In this document: in pieces, positions 8,899-20,222 of the stretch | Layout of the letters: the number at the start of each line of letters is the position of its first letter | How positions within the stretch are numbered: the stretch's first letter is position 1 | Source: Cymodocea nodosa | Lineage: Eukaryota > Streptophyta > Magnoliopsida > Alismatales > Cymodoceaceae | Length of the DNA stretch: 64,000 nucleotides | NCBI GenBank assembly: GCA_036874045.1 | Contig: CM072344.1 | Location: 7,412,501 to 7,476,500 of the forward strand | Direction of reading: 5' to 3' | Notes under the pieces: generated by a model | Told to the model about the DNA's origin: nothing | What the model saw: the letters and a program-made list of their open reading frames with translations, nothing else | Databases searched by the model: none | Translations under genes and position numbers: made by a program

Positions 8899-11157
8899 AT
8901 GGCTACTAGAAATGGTAATTTCTCTTTATATGAAGGCCAAAATCTTAATCGTCCTCCTTTATTTGATGGAATACATTTTGAATATTGGAAATATAGGATG
9001 ACTATTTTTCTTCAAAGTATAGATCATAAGTTGTGGTTCATGATTTCTAAACCATATGCTCTGTTAACTACTCCTTATAATACTTGGACAATTACTGAAA
9101 AAGAAAATGAAACTCTGAATGCTAAGGGCTTAAATATTTTATTTTGTGCATTGAGTTATGAATAGTTCAGTAAAGTGTCGACATATAAATCTGCTTATGA
9201 GGTGTGGCATGCGTTAGAAGTTTCACATGAAGGTACTTCTCAAGTTAAAGAGACTAAAATAAAAATGTTGATTCATAAGTATGAACTCTTTAAGATGCAT
9301 GAAGACGAAAATGTTTCTGAGATGTTTTCTAGATTTCTTGATATCATAAACTCTTTAAAATGTTTAGAAAAGAATTTTGAACAGAAGGATTTGGTGAGGA
9401 AAATTCTCAGATCCCTAAGTTCTAAATGGTCTCAGAAAGTAACATCAATTGAGGAATCACAAGATTTAAATGTTTATACTATGAATGAACTTATAGGAAA
9501 TTTAATAGCTTATGAAGTTCAATTAAATGAATCACTGAGTCACAACAAACTAAAAATGAAGAAAGAAATAGCCTTCGAAATTAATTCAGATTCTGATATA
9601 TCTACTGATTCTGACGAGGATTTGATTTTGCTGACTAAGAAATTCAAGAAAGCATGGAAAGCTAGTAAACAGCAAAGGAACAAAAATGATAAACCCTCAA
9701 TGTCAAAATCACTAAATGACAAGAATTCCTCATCTAGAAAGTATGTATGTTACAACTGTAAGAAACCTGGACATCTTTCTCCAGATTGTCCTATAAGGAA
9801 AAATGAAAAGCAAAGTAGGAAAAATCAGAAGAAGACGGCTCAGAAAACATAGAAAAAGTTTTACAAGAAAAAGGCTTTGAAGGTCACTTGGGATGACACG
9901 TCTAAAGAGTCTGAATCTGAAGAATCAACATCAAAATCTTCACATTCAGAAGGAGAACAAGAGTTAGAAGACGTTGCTCATGTGTGCTTCATGGTAGATG
10001 AATCTGAGGTAATATCTGATCCTGAAAGTCATTCAGATTTCAACTTTGATGAATTATTATGTGCTTATCATGCATTATTACAAAAACTTAAAGTATGTAA
10101 ACTGGAAAATAAGAATATTAGAAAATCTTCATTCATTATGGAAGAAGAAAATTGTTTCCTATCTACTACATCAGAAAAGTTTAAATGTGATAATGAAAAT
10201 CATGCTAGAGATTTGCAAAAATTTAGATTTAATGAATGTATCTTGCATGAACAAATACAAAATATAAATGTTGAAAAATTAAAGATAGAATCTGAAAATG
10301 AATTGTTGAGAAACAATATAAATGAACTTGAATTAGAGATAGATAAATTAAAACTGAGAGAGCAAGATTTAAATTCTACCATTGAGAAATGGAATTTAAG
10401 TCAAACTAAGTTAGACAAACAAACTAGTACCCTTGCAGTGTCTTATAAATTTGGCTTAGGATTTGATTATCCTGAATATCCTAAATCTCAAGCCAATAAA
10501 GGATTTATTAGTTGAAGTTCAAGTAAATCTAAGACTAAAATTCCTTTTATTATGAAACAAGGTAATAAATATGTAGAAGTAGGTACTTCAAGGGATGAAT
10601 CATGTAGTAATAATATAAATCAATGTGATTTGTCAAATTGTACTTCTAACATGACTATAAATGTTTCTAAAAATCTTGTTTCTTGTTCTAAAAATTCAGT
10701 TTCTAATGTTTCTAAAATTTCAGACAATTGTAGTAAACTGAAAATTCAGAAACTTGAGCATGTAATTCAATACACTAGTATTAGATCAATTACTCATTCT
10801 GCATGTGATAAAACTAAAAATTCTTGTGTAGAAAAAGATTTTGTATGTATGGAAAATGTTAATACAAGTACAAAATCTTGATATGAACTTACTGAAATGT
10901 ATAAGCATGACCAAAAGAAATTAACATCTGATAAAAATCTATTTGGTCTTGATTATACTACATCTGAAAACAAAAAGAATGATTGTAAAAGCAATAATGC
11001 TATATGTGAGTATGAAGCTAATGATAAATCAATAGTACTTACAACTAATAAGAATATAAATGATAATGTTAAACTATTTTTAAACAAAAAGAAGAAATAT
11101 GCGTTTAATGAACTTGGTCCTCAACAACATTGGGTACCAAGAAAAAGTTTTTCTTAA
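8899..11157 (+). pseudogene. Copia-A gag
   Basis: One frame starting MATRNGNFSLYEGQ runs to the stop at 11155-11157. The N-terminal part (RPPLFDGIHFEYWKYRM, then LNAKGLNILFCALSYE) is the DUF4219/UBN2-type capsid region. A CCHC zinc knuckle, CYNCKKPGHLSPDC, lies at about 9748-9790. It is followed by KVTWDD, an acidic stretch and a long coiled coil (about 10040-10400), then a C/N/S-rich tail ending GPQQHWVPRKSFS. Gag would package the RNA. Premature stops are at 9163 (a Gln codon by comparison with Copia-D), 9850, 10513 and 10879. There are no frameshifts, so decay is by point changes only. Confidence 0.88.
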
Positions 11158-11160
11158 TTT

Positions 11161-12054
11161 GTGTTGTAGGAGGAAACAACATCAAAATAGATCTTGGACA
11201 GTGGAGCGTCAAGTCACATGACCGGACAGAAAAGTCTATTACAAAATTTTACAAATACCATGAAAGGAAGTGTAACATTTGGAAACAAAAGCAAAGATAA
11301 AATCATAGGTATGGGCAATGTTCAAATAACTCCTACTTGTGTTATTTCGAATGTACTATATGTAGAAAACCTAGGATTTAATTTGTTGAGTGTCATAAAA
11401 GATAAATGTATATTTTTAAATCAGGAAAAATATGCAGATGAAATGCTTAAGAAATTTAATTTTAATGATACAAGGATTCGAGGAACTCCTATGAGTACTA
11501 CTTTAAAGTTAGATATTGATGACATAGGAAAATCTGTAGATCAAAGAAAGTACAGAAGTATGATTGGTTCTTTACTTTATTTGACTGCTAGTAGACTTGA
11601 TATTATGTTTGCTGTGTGTGTTTGTGCTAGATTTCAATCTAATCCTAAAGAATCACACTTAATTGTAGTTAAAAGAATATTTAGATATATACAAGGAACT
11701 AAAAATTTCGAACTGTATTATTCTAAAGATAGTTCAATAGATCTTGTAGGATATGCTGATGTTGATTATGCAAGATCTAAATCTGATAGAAGGAGTACCA
11801 GTGGCACATGTCAATTATTGGGAAATAATTTGGTGTCATGGTTTAGTAAAAAGCAAAACTATGCAGCACTTTCTACTACAGAAGCTGAATATGTTGCTGC
11901 TACATTGTGTTGCACTCAGATTCTGTGGATAAGGCAAACTTTAGAAGATTTTGGATTATCTTATGATACAATTGAGATTTATTGTGACAGTAGTTCTACA
12001 ATAAATCTTTCCAAAAATCTTGTATTACATTCAAGAGCAAAGCATGATGTGTAA
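11161..12054 (+). pseudogene. Copia-A protease joined in frame to RT end and RNase H
   Basis: The 286-residue open frame starts in the protease (LDSGASSHMTG, catalytic D-S-G kept; the Trp before it is now TAG). At about 11400 it jumps from NLLSVIK to the end of the reverse transcriptase (IFLNQEKYADEMLKKF). Against Copia-B about 2.08 kb, comprising integrase and the RT catalytic core, is gone. RNase H follows (YADVDYARSKSDRRST, LSTTEAEYVAA, IYCDSSSTINLS) with its acidic residues. A second deletion of 162 bp, exactly 54 codons, removes the end of pol, so the frame ends KHDV. Both joins keep the frame open. Confidence 0.85.
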
Positions 12055-13633
12055 AATGTTTAAACTCCACATAAAAAGATAAATATTATTGATGATGCTG
12101 TTCACCTCATAGATATTATATACTTATTATAAATATCTAAAGTAATATCTAAACTGCTGCTTAAGATACTATGTATTTATTGTTAAATCATAGTAGTATC
12201 TTATTGATTTTAAGTAGTTTATCAATTTTAATGGTTTTTACGATTTTAAGTGGAAATGTAAATGAAAAACATTAAATACTTCTAACATTCTGAAATTTTG
12301 ATTAAATGTTTTCTTTGAATCAAGGAAAATGCATATGATCATGCATAAATTTGACTTAATTGATTAAACTTGTAGAATAAGTTATATGTAACTCATCTTA
12401 AACTGTTAATCAAAAGTATAAGCTTATTGAAACTGATTCATATTCTCAACACAATCATAGAAGTAAAAATTGTATGAGATTTGTGTTTTATTGCATCTGT
12501 ATTAGTGGAATACATATATACGGTGTTTAAAATGAAAAGTACTTACAAAGTGAAAACCTTTGAGAGTTTATTGATCAGTTTGATCACAAGCCTTTTGTAC
12601 TTGAGTAGATAGGTATGTAAGAATTGTTGTCCTAAAAAAGGATTCTTTAAATCTGGCAACCTAAGGTTCTGATCAGATCTGGGATTGTTGACTAAAAGCT
12701 CATTACACGGGTACATTAGAAAGCTCTTGTATGATTCAAGCTTTTCAAACTAACTTTTAAAGAAAATTATCAATATTTACTATTTTGAAAAGAAAAAGTT
12801 GTTTCATTAATTACAAATATCTTTGAATCGCATATAGTTTCTACCAATATGACTACTGATTTATTGAATCAACATTAGTACTTTTGAAAACGTTTATTTG
12901 AGATACATTCTTTTATTCTCCTTGAATTAATCACATTGAGTTCAAAGTTGTGTTTTGATTCATATAAAGTAGAAATTGATTCTGGAAATCATTTTTGATG
13001 ATGTTAGGATAACAAAAGTCTCTGAAAAGAAAATTTAAAAGTATAGTTATACTTAACATCTATTGTCACTACAAGTATATTTTGTATGTTGATTGAATAT
13101 ATTTGAAGTATATTTGTAGGGGGAGGATTAACAATGACGAAAACAGATTAATATAATTTAGAATATAAATCTTAGTTAATCTGAATTAATGTCCTCTTAA
13201 AATCTTGATGAAATAATTTAAAAAGACAAATAAACTATTTTAGATTCAAAGGACAAAATGATCAAATAGTTTACAATGTTCTCAAGATAATGTTAAGTTT
13301 AGCATGTGTGTTGTTTTCGGAACGTTTCAATTGGAAGCATCCAAAAATTGTACTAACTAGACGATATGTTAGATAAGGTAACGTGTAAAAATGCCTCTAG
13401 ACAGCGTTTTACTCAGTAGGTTAGTTAACTCAACGAGTTATACTTGAATATTTTGGGTACCTTGATTGAATAAACTTTATTCAATATTTATTTAATTTCT
13501 AAACCCGACTTCTCTTCACGTTAAGTTATACGCCTAAAAACCCTATTTAAACACTTATTACACGGGCACTTAGGTTATTTGTAAACTTTGTCAAGAAAAT
13601 CTTTCTCGCTTGTTGCTGTTACAACCTGCAACG
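12055..13633 (+). other. Copia-A noncoding spacer between pol and accessory ORF
   Basis: About 1.6 kb with no supportable gene, strongly A+T-rich and collinear with 38276-39794 of Copia-B. It includes a purine tract, AGGGGGAGGA, at 13118-13127, also present in Copia-B at 39280-39289. Near its end it holds CGTTAGGTTA and CAACGAGTTA-like motifs (13410-13440) and a short A+T-rich leader before the ATG at 13634. It may contain the promoter or splice acceptor for the accessory ORF; none is clear. Confidence 0.6.
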
Positions 13634-15901
13634 ATGGTCTCCAAGTTCTACAAAGGTCGTGGCAGAGGAAAAGGCAAAAGCAGAGGAGATGCAAAAGGAA
13701 AAGAAATACAGAATGATGAAGTTCCGCGTACTTGGTTCAAGAAAATATTTCGAGTGGACAAAAGGTTAGCAGAAATTTATAGTGAATATTTCTTTCCTGA
13801 AGGTATACTAAATGAAGTTAGACAAGAACTCCAAAATACTGATGCTAGTATTACATACATGGGGATTCGAAGTAATTTTGATAGAGAATACAGAATGAAA
13901 TGTGCTGAGATTGCATTTTTGGAACAGTATGCAAAATATTTGGAAAAAGGTGTAGGTTCATCAAATAGAACTCCTTAAACTCCTATAAACGGTACAAGAC
14001 TACATGCATTTGAGGAAGAGCATGAATCAACTATCCCTATTCCTTTATATTCAAAACAAGTAGAATCAGATATTGCTGTAGACAAAACAAAAGTTTACAG
14101 TCTTCGAAAGGCTGTTGCAATAGAAAGTGCCTTAGAAGAATTAAAGTAGAAAACTTTTATGGAGCAATTTGAAAAGAAAACAGCAATACTTGAAAAGGAG
14201 AAATAGAAATGTTATAGAAGAAGGAAAGTTAGAAAAATTATGTCTAAGGAAACAAAGTCTATTGAGAAAGGAAAATCAGACAAAAATTTATTTCCAAAGG
14301 ACAATGTATGTCTAGACATTGTACCTTATTGTGCATCTGATAAACTCATCAGTTCCGAGCACACTAAAACTGATGAAGATAATGAGACTTTATTTTCCCT
14401 TGCTAGAAAGCTTGAGAAGAAATACAAGTCAAATATGAGCTCAAGTTTTTCTATTAGTACAAGTCCTGATGATGCAGAAATTAACAAATCAGAGCATCAA
14501 GCGCTTGACATTGAACAAGTTATTGCAGATATAATTGACAATGTTGATGTAGTAACTAGTTCACAAGCTGAATTGTCTGGAGTAGCAGATATTGAAAATG
14601 TTAAGACTCTAGAAGAGCTAAAAGTTAACCAGCCTTCTATAGAATCTATAGAAGCAGAGTCTAAGAATTCACAGCATGAATCAATGGAATTATCTGTTGA
14701 ACAAAATGAACAATTACAGATAGATACACCGGCTGTAGAATTTGTGGAAAAATTGAACTCTGAACATTCTATAGAGACTGAACAGATGAATGTTGAGCAT
14801 ATTGACAATGTTCCTAACACTGTTGAAGCTGAAGAATCAAGCTTACCTGAGCAGCTTCAAGATAATATTTTGGAAGAGGAACAACATGACATTCATTTTG
14901 AAGGAGAGGTTCCTGAAGATGAATTCAACTCTGAATCACGACTTCAGGTATCACCTTCTTTGTATACAATATTAAAAATTCAAGGTAATGCAATTCATTT
15001 TAGATTTGAAGAAGCATTACAGAAATACAATAATCTGATTACATGTCAGATTCTACATGCTCATCTAATAAAATTCAGAAATTTGATGGAAATAAGAGAT
15101 CTGTTTGAGTTTCAAGGCCTCATTAAATTCTTGCGAGTAGGAACGAAATGGAAGTAATACACAGAGCTTATTATAGCTTTTTATAGCAATCTGGTCAAGA
15201 ATGGAAATTTTCTGAAAACTCAAATAAATGAATAGGAGTTTATATTGTCTCCTGAGTTAATTTTTGAAGTTTTAGGATTAAAGAATGAAGGTGTTGTTGT
15301 TACCAATAGATTTGACATGGTAAGACAACTAGAATGGAACATTCAGTCTTTATCAAAAATTCCAGATGTATATTCTGAAATGAGATTAATGGAAAATCTG
15401 AATGCAGAGGCAAGGTTTATTGCAAATATATTGCATGCAAATTTATTTTAGAGAGTTGGACACAATTTGGAAATCAGCAGAAGCTGTTTATATGCAACTT
15501 ATGGCCTGCTGAATAAAATTCAAATAAATTGGTTTGATGTTTTTATGTCTCAACTACAGCATATGAGTTCAAAGTTATTTTATGGTGATGCTGTATGTAG
15601 AATCCTTGCAAGCCAATTGACTTTTTCCGACTGGCCCTTTGAAACTAAAGGCATGAGATCATTTAGTGTTAAAGATTTGTAAAAATTCTAGGCCACGCAT
15701 AAACCTCAACGACAACAACAACAACAACCTGATTGTACAGACCATATACAACAACAACAACAAAGTTATTCAGTTCAAGTAGAACAGCAAACTCAGCTAC
15801 CTCCTGACCTAGATGATGTACTTAGTGACATCAGAAATGATATTAGGCATCTAAGAGATTAAATATGTAATGTTAGAAGTGATATACTTAGGAGGGGTTG
15901 A
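13634..15901 (+). pseudogene. Accessory ORF of Copia-A, downstream of pol
   Basis: This is a single frame of about 755 codons starting MVSKFYKGRGRGKGKSRG, a basic N-terminus. Stops lie at 13976, 14147, 14204, 15155, 15230, 15449, 15680, 15689 and 15865. There are three parts. The first is a conserved block with TWFKKIFRVDKRLAEIY. The second is an acidic, E/S/Q-rich linker (codons about 200-430). The third is a C-terminal domain with IRDLFEFQGLIKFL (about 486-500), IIAFYSNL, GLKNEG, ANILHANLF and ATYGLLNKIQINW...KLFYGD (about 620-650). A polyglutamine tract (about 692-710) and a short helical tail follow. No signal peptide or membrane segment is seen, so it does not resemble a classical envelope protein. 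The C-terminal domain is shared with the Gypsy accessory ORFs here and recalls the plant 'putative transposon protein' domain family; that match is unverified. Confidence 0.75.
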
Positions 15902-16312
15902 TAACTGTATTTGTTTGTATCTGAATACAAAATGTAATGTTTGTATTTCTTGTTTGATTCATTGAACAATACATTTTTCTGTAAATGTGTTCAATTATTA
16001 TTCTTGTTTACAGAAATCGTTGTTGTAATTCTCTTATATATATATATATATATTCTTTATAATTATCTTTTTGATTAATGACAAAAAGGGGGAGAAATAT
16101 TATAAAAAGATGATTATGATCTTAATTGCATATATATATTATAAAAGGAGATGTTATTTAAATGGTTATTGTAATCAAACAAATGATAATTAGAAAACTG
16201 ATACTTATATAATTATTGACATCTGAGAGTTTTAGTTCTGAGAGGTAAAATTTACACAAATAATAGAAATAAGCTTAAGTCATAATTGATTTAATATGGT
16301 TTTGTCATCATC
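15902..16312 (+). other. Copia-A 3' leader to the LTR, with internal purine tract
   Basis: A noncoding stretch with a TA-dinucleotide run (about 16034-16054) and an internal purine tract AAAAAGGGGGAGAAA at 16083-16097, almost the same as the functional tract before the LTR. Copia-B has the same pair (42239-42253 and 42554-42567). Repeated purine tracts in this interval are a known trait of Sireviruses. Confidence 0.65.
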
Positions 16313-16326
16313 AAAAAGGGGGAGAT
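16313..16326 (+). other. Polypurine tract of Copia-A
   Basis: AAAAAGGGGGAGAT directly abuts the 3' LTR start, where plus-strand DNA synthesis would be primed. Confidence 0.85.
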
Positions 16327-18088
16327 TATTGAGTATTTTTGTTTTGATGATGTGTGTTGAATGAAAATAATCATATTTGCTCAATTACTATTGCTTGTGA
16401 AAAGAAATTAAAATCATCAATTAATACAGAAAAAGCTTACTGATATAAATACTTTTTGTATTGGATATGAAGTTAATAACTAGTCATTTCGTTGCATTAA
16501 TTTCTCATTTAGCTAAACGTTAAGTTAACGTGTGTTTTTATTGAAAAACATGATATGTTTTAAAGTTATATCTTTTGTATCATGAATAGTGCACGTTTAG
16601 ACAACTCGTTAAGTTAGAGTTTTGTTTGTATAGAGGTCACGTGAGAACTCGTTAAGTTAGAGGCTTAAAGGTTAAAATAGGTCATGTGATAACTCGTTAA
16701 GTTAGTGAGTAAAAGAAGAGACGAACTCGTTAAGTTAGTGTTATACACATGGTGAAATTATAAGTTACGAATGTTGTATTGTATCACGTGAGGTGCACTT
16801 GTTTAACTCATTAAGTTAACATAACTAAATGCATTGAGTTGCTATATTGAACACTAAGGCAACACGTTAGGTTAGCATTATAAACTTAAGTTGTTATTTT
16901 TGCACGTGGTAAAATTCTTATTATAAAAACATTTGTTTATTACTGAATCGGTGAGTTAAAGTTTTTCGAAGACTTACAATCGTAACTATCCGAAAGGTAA
17001 CTTAAGTCATGTTTTCAAGTCTTGACACGTGTCTCACTAGTTTTATAATATAAAGAGTATTTCAGTGACTTACATCCGTAACTATCCGAAACTTAAACTA
17101 TTTTCGGTGAGTTATCGTTTAACCTTCCAAAAGAAAGGTTAAGCTGGTTCGTTTAATTAGCATAACTCCATGGACTTAGTTCGTTGAGTTAACTATAGTA
17201 CTTATCACGTGAAATGGCACATGAGGAACTCGTTAAGTTAGAAACGCTAAGTTATATATGTATACTTGTGTTACTCGTTTAGTTAACATTAAAGTAACGA
17301 CTTCTTATTAGACTGATGAAAAATTTTTGGACAAGAAAGTTTATTTTGCAGTAAATTTTTCAGAGATCCAAGACTGATGATTAAAGGAAATTCGAAATAT
17401 AAACGTGGGTTGGATCGTGTGTGTTTCGATGAAGGAAAAAGAAAAGACGTGGAGAAGTGGAAAACTGGTAGTGATTAAACGTGGAGGATATGCATGAAAT
17501 GAAGATACAGTATAAAAGGCATAGAGTTCTCGTTGATCAAACCATCATTGCACAAAAAACAAAAAATCTTTTCGAGGATCAAACCATTCCTACACACCAA
17601 AAGAAAAATCTTTTTCAGGAATCAAAAACACCTCTTCAGGCAAAATCTCTCAAGTGGAAGAAAATTCAGTGAAGCATAAAAAGGTAAGATTTTAGTCACT
17701 GAAGATTTGAAGTATTAGAAGAAAGCAAATTCGGTGAAGCATAAAAAGACAAGATATTCGTCATTGAAGAATTGCTGAATAAGAAAGAAGAAGAAGAAGA
17801 AGAAGAAGAAAGATCTCAAATAGGGAGAAATGTTTTAAATTTCGCAAATTAGTTTTCTCTGTTTGTAGTTATGAAATTGTTTAGATGATACATGGTATCG
17901 AAATATAATTGCATCTACCATTTCTGAGGAGAATTGAATTGTATATTGTAAATTGAAACCTTGAATAAAAATGATTTTATGAAAACAATGTCTCGACTTG
18001 TTTTTGAGTTTTAAAGTTTCAATTATATTTCAGAAAATATTAAAAATACACAATTCACCCCCCTCTTGTGTAGCCATACAATCCTATA
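16327..18088 (+). repeat. Copia-A 3' LTR
   Basis: It starts TATTGAGTATTTTTG and ends ATCCTATA (CA decayed to TA). It differs from the 5' LTR by scattered point changes, many C/T and G/A, a shorter GAA tract (17781-17811) and small indels. The TATA box is at about 17512. Confidence 0.92.
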
Positions 18089-19776
18089 AACACATTTGCT
18101 ATACGATGCACTTTACAAGAAAAGGGTTGTAGATAAGTTGAAGGCCTAGTATAAAATTAAAGTAGAGCAGCATTAGAATGTAGCTAGATCAATGGCTACA
18201 AGAGAAACTAAAGCTGGTCCTTCAAGACTAGTACTTATAGAAAAAGTAAAATAGGAAGAGTTAGTTCCTGTGGCTCGAAGGCCTATAGAGCCTATTTTTA
18301 TAGATTTAATCTCAAAAGAGGAAGACCAAGCACAACTATTTAGAAGAAGGAAAGGAAAAGAGATAGTGTCTGAAGCTCCTGTAGAGATTAAAATTGAGCT
18401 GAAAATATCAGAAGGGTCTGTAGAGCCCATTTTTGTAGACTTGCTATCCAAATCTAAGGAAGAGCAGGAGCAAGAGCAAAGAGAAGAAGAAAAATAGGGT
18501 GAAATTAGTCTACAGCCTGTACAAATAGAAGAAACTGAAATTAAGGTAGGAACTGATTTGCCCATGACTCCATCCCAATCTGCCACAGAATCAAAAAGAA
18601 CAGTGACAATGGAGATTGGTAGTTAGGAGGGAGAAGAAAGAGAAGAAATTGAACAAGAAGCTGAACAAAAGCATATGGAACAAGAAGGAAATATCTCGAC
18701 AGAATCCACTAAAGAGGGAGAGACTCTTCAGCAAATTTTTGAGAGGATTCAAGAAAGAAGAGTGGAGAGTTCTGTCGACTCTCCACCACAGATAGAAGTA
18801 GAAATAATAAATAGATAGAAGTAGAAGTAAAAGAAGCAAGAATCTCCAGATCATTTCCAACAAATTCAAGTTCAGCATATTGAAGAAGAAATTCAAGAAC
18901 AAACCCCTCTAGAGCAACAAATTCAAATTCTTGACCTAGCTGAAGCAACAATTCTGAATGAAGTATACTTTTGGAGTCAGGAAGCATACAATAAATATTA
19001 AGAAATTAGGGGTTATGATATTATATATAGTAGATTAGTAAACTAAGACAATATACAAGAAATTAAAGAATTATTCGAGTTCCAAGGTCTACTACAATTT
19101 ATTTCTCAACAGAAAGGGGATGCAATATACGAAAATCTAGTGCCCTACTTTTATGCAAACTTGAGAGAGGAAGAAGGAAAGTTAATTTCTAACGTGGAGC
19201 AAGTTTATGTACAGATAACACTAGAGCTTCTCCACAACATTTTTGTATTAAAAAATGAAGGGATAGAAATTCTAAAGAACACAACTACAGTCGAGTGGAC
19301 AGAACAGGAAATAAAGGATTATTTAGCTATCAATCTTGATGTGCCATTATTAAATAGATTGAAGCACTTAAATGGTCAAGCACACATGATAGCTAACATT
19401 TTTGTTTAAAAATGTCTACCAACGATAAGACCATGATATTGAACTAAGTTAGTTTGTTAAATGGGCCACATATGCAGTTGTGAACAGAATTCAAATTAAT
19501 TGGTCTGTAGTTTTTATCTCCAAGTTGAGAGCAGCAAAAAAGAAATTATTTTATAGAGATCTGATTCCACTACTGATGGTGGACAATATTGACTTCATGA
19601 AATGGATGTCCAAAAGGATAAGATCTAGAGCCATTTCAGTAAAGGAGTATAAAAATTATAATGTTGTATTTGAACCTTCTAGAGATATTATAGGAGCTGT
19701 TGAACGTATAAATTAATTAGAGCAATAACTAGAAAAGCTCTAAAAGGAAGTAGATGAACTTAGGAAAAAGGACTAA
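18089..19776 (+). pseudogene. Gypsy-1 accessory ORF, right piece
   Basis: This continues the ORF cut by Copia-A and is collinear with 58145-59827 of Gypsy-2. It reads as an E/Q-rich linker (PIFVDLLSKSKEEQEQEQ) followed by a conserved C-terminal domain: EAYNKY, IKELFEFQGLLQFIS (about 19063-19105), VPYFYANLREEEGK, LKNEGIEIL, VNRIQINWSVVFISKL and KKLFYRD. It ends in a short leucine-heptad tail before the stop at 19774-19776. Stops and at least one frameshift are scattered through it. The C-terminal domain is clearly related to that of the Copia accessory ORFs at 13634-15901 and 39795-42061. Function is unknown; no membrane segment is visible. Confidence 0.7.
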
Positions 19777-20222
19777 ATGTATTGTTCATCTACTTGTATT
19801 AAAAAAATATCTAATTGTATGTAAATGTAAACTATTCATATAAATGAATGTTTGAATTTCAGATGTTTTTGAATTCGTGTTTGAGAATGAATGATATAAT
19901 TGAGAACTGTATTGAATATTATACAACTATTTAAAGATGTGCAAGACTATTTAAAAGTTTTACAATTAATGAATGACATGGTTAAATGCATGATAATTGG
20001 TTAATGTCTGAATATATCTACATGCTGAAAAGTAAAATGTAAATTCTACATAACAGGAAATGAATTGTAAGTTAAATATGCATATAATGTTCAGATTTAA
20101 ATGAGTTAAATTAGAACACTACATTAATGACATGTATTTAACTTTATTTAAGTTGACAAAATGTAGAGAAAAAATATATAGAAGTTAATACGAGGAGTAA
20201 GTTTTATAAAAATTTGTTAAGT

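Larger units (their letters stand above)
6920..18088 (+). mobile_element. Copia-A, Sirevirus-like Ty1/Copia retrotransposon with target duplication
   Basis: Both ends are clear. The 5' LTR is 6920-8698 and the 3' LTR 16327-18088, with identical 5-bp flanks AACAC at 6915-6919 and 18089-18093. A tRNA-Met primer site follows the 5' LTR and a polypurine tract precedes the 3' LTR. Internal order is gag, a protease fused to the end of reverse transcriptase/RNase H (the middle of pol is deleted), about 1.5 kb noncoding, an accessory ORF, then purine tracts. Long LTRs, an ORF after pol and repeated purine tracts fit the Sirevirus lineage. The two LTRs look about 95% alike by eye, so the element is not recent. 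It is non-autonomous. Confidence 0.92.
957..19776 (+). mobile_element. Gypsy-1, Athila-like Ty3/Gypsy retrotransposon, interrupted and truncated
   Basis: The order seen is 5' LTR, tRNA-Asp-type primer site, zinc-knuckle gag remnant, protease, reverse transcriptase, RNase H, integrase, then an accessory ORF. That order, the DLGA protease signature and the extra ORF after integrase fit the Athila branch of Ty3/Gypsy. Copia-A (6920-18088) sits inside the accessory ORF. A deletion joins the integrase directly to the middle of the accessory ORF at 6861-6862; relative to Gypsy-2 about 2.1 kb is missing. No 3' LTR of the same family follows the accessory ORF, so the right end given here is the last recognisable coding position rather than the true element end. 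All frames are broken. Confidence 0.75.

Noticed and set aside
13634-13978. Host gene with a GRGRGKGKSRG-type RNA-binding N-terminus
   Set aside because: The same sequence sits at the same place in Copia-B between pol and the LTR, so it belongs to the element rather than the host.
14497-14820. Minus-strand Ser/Cys-rich open frame opposite the Copia-A accessory ORF (and its counterpart at 40659-41003)
   Set aside because: It is the antisense of the acidic linker of the accessory ORF; its composition is explained by the complementary codons and it has no motif of its own.
16034-16054. TA-dinucleotide run as a satellite or matrix-attachment site
   Set aside because: It is short, specific to Copia-A (Copia-B has a shorter version at about 42203) and typical of A+T-rich sequence.
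18591-18987. Hydrophobic minus-strand open frames that resemble membrane proteins
   Set aside because: They are the complement of the E/Q-rich linker of the Gypsy-1 accessory ORF (GAA and CAA codons read backwards as Phe/Leu); not considered genes.
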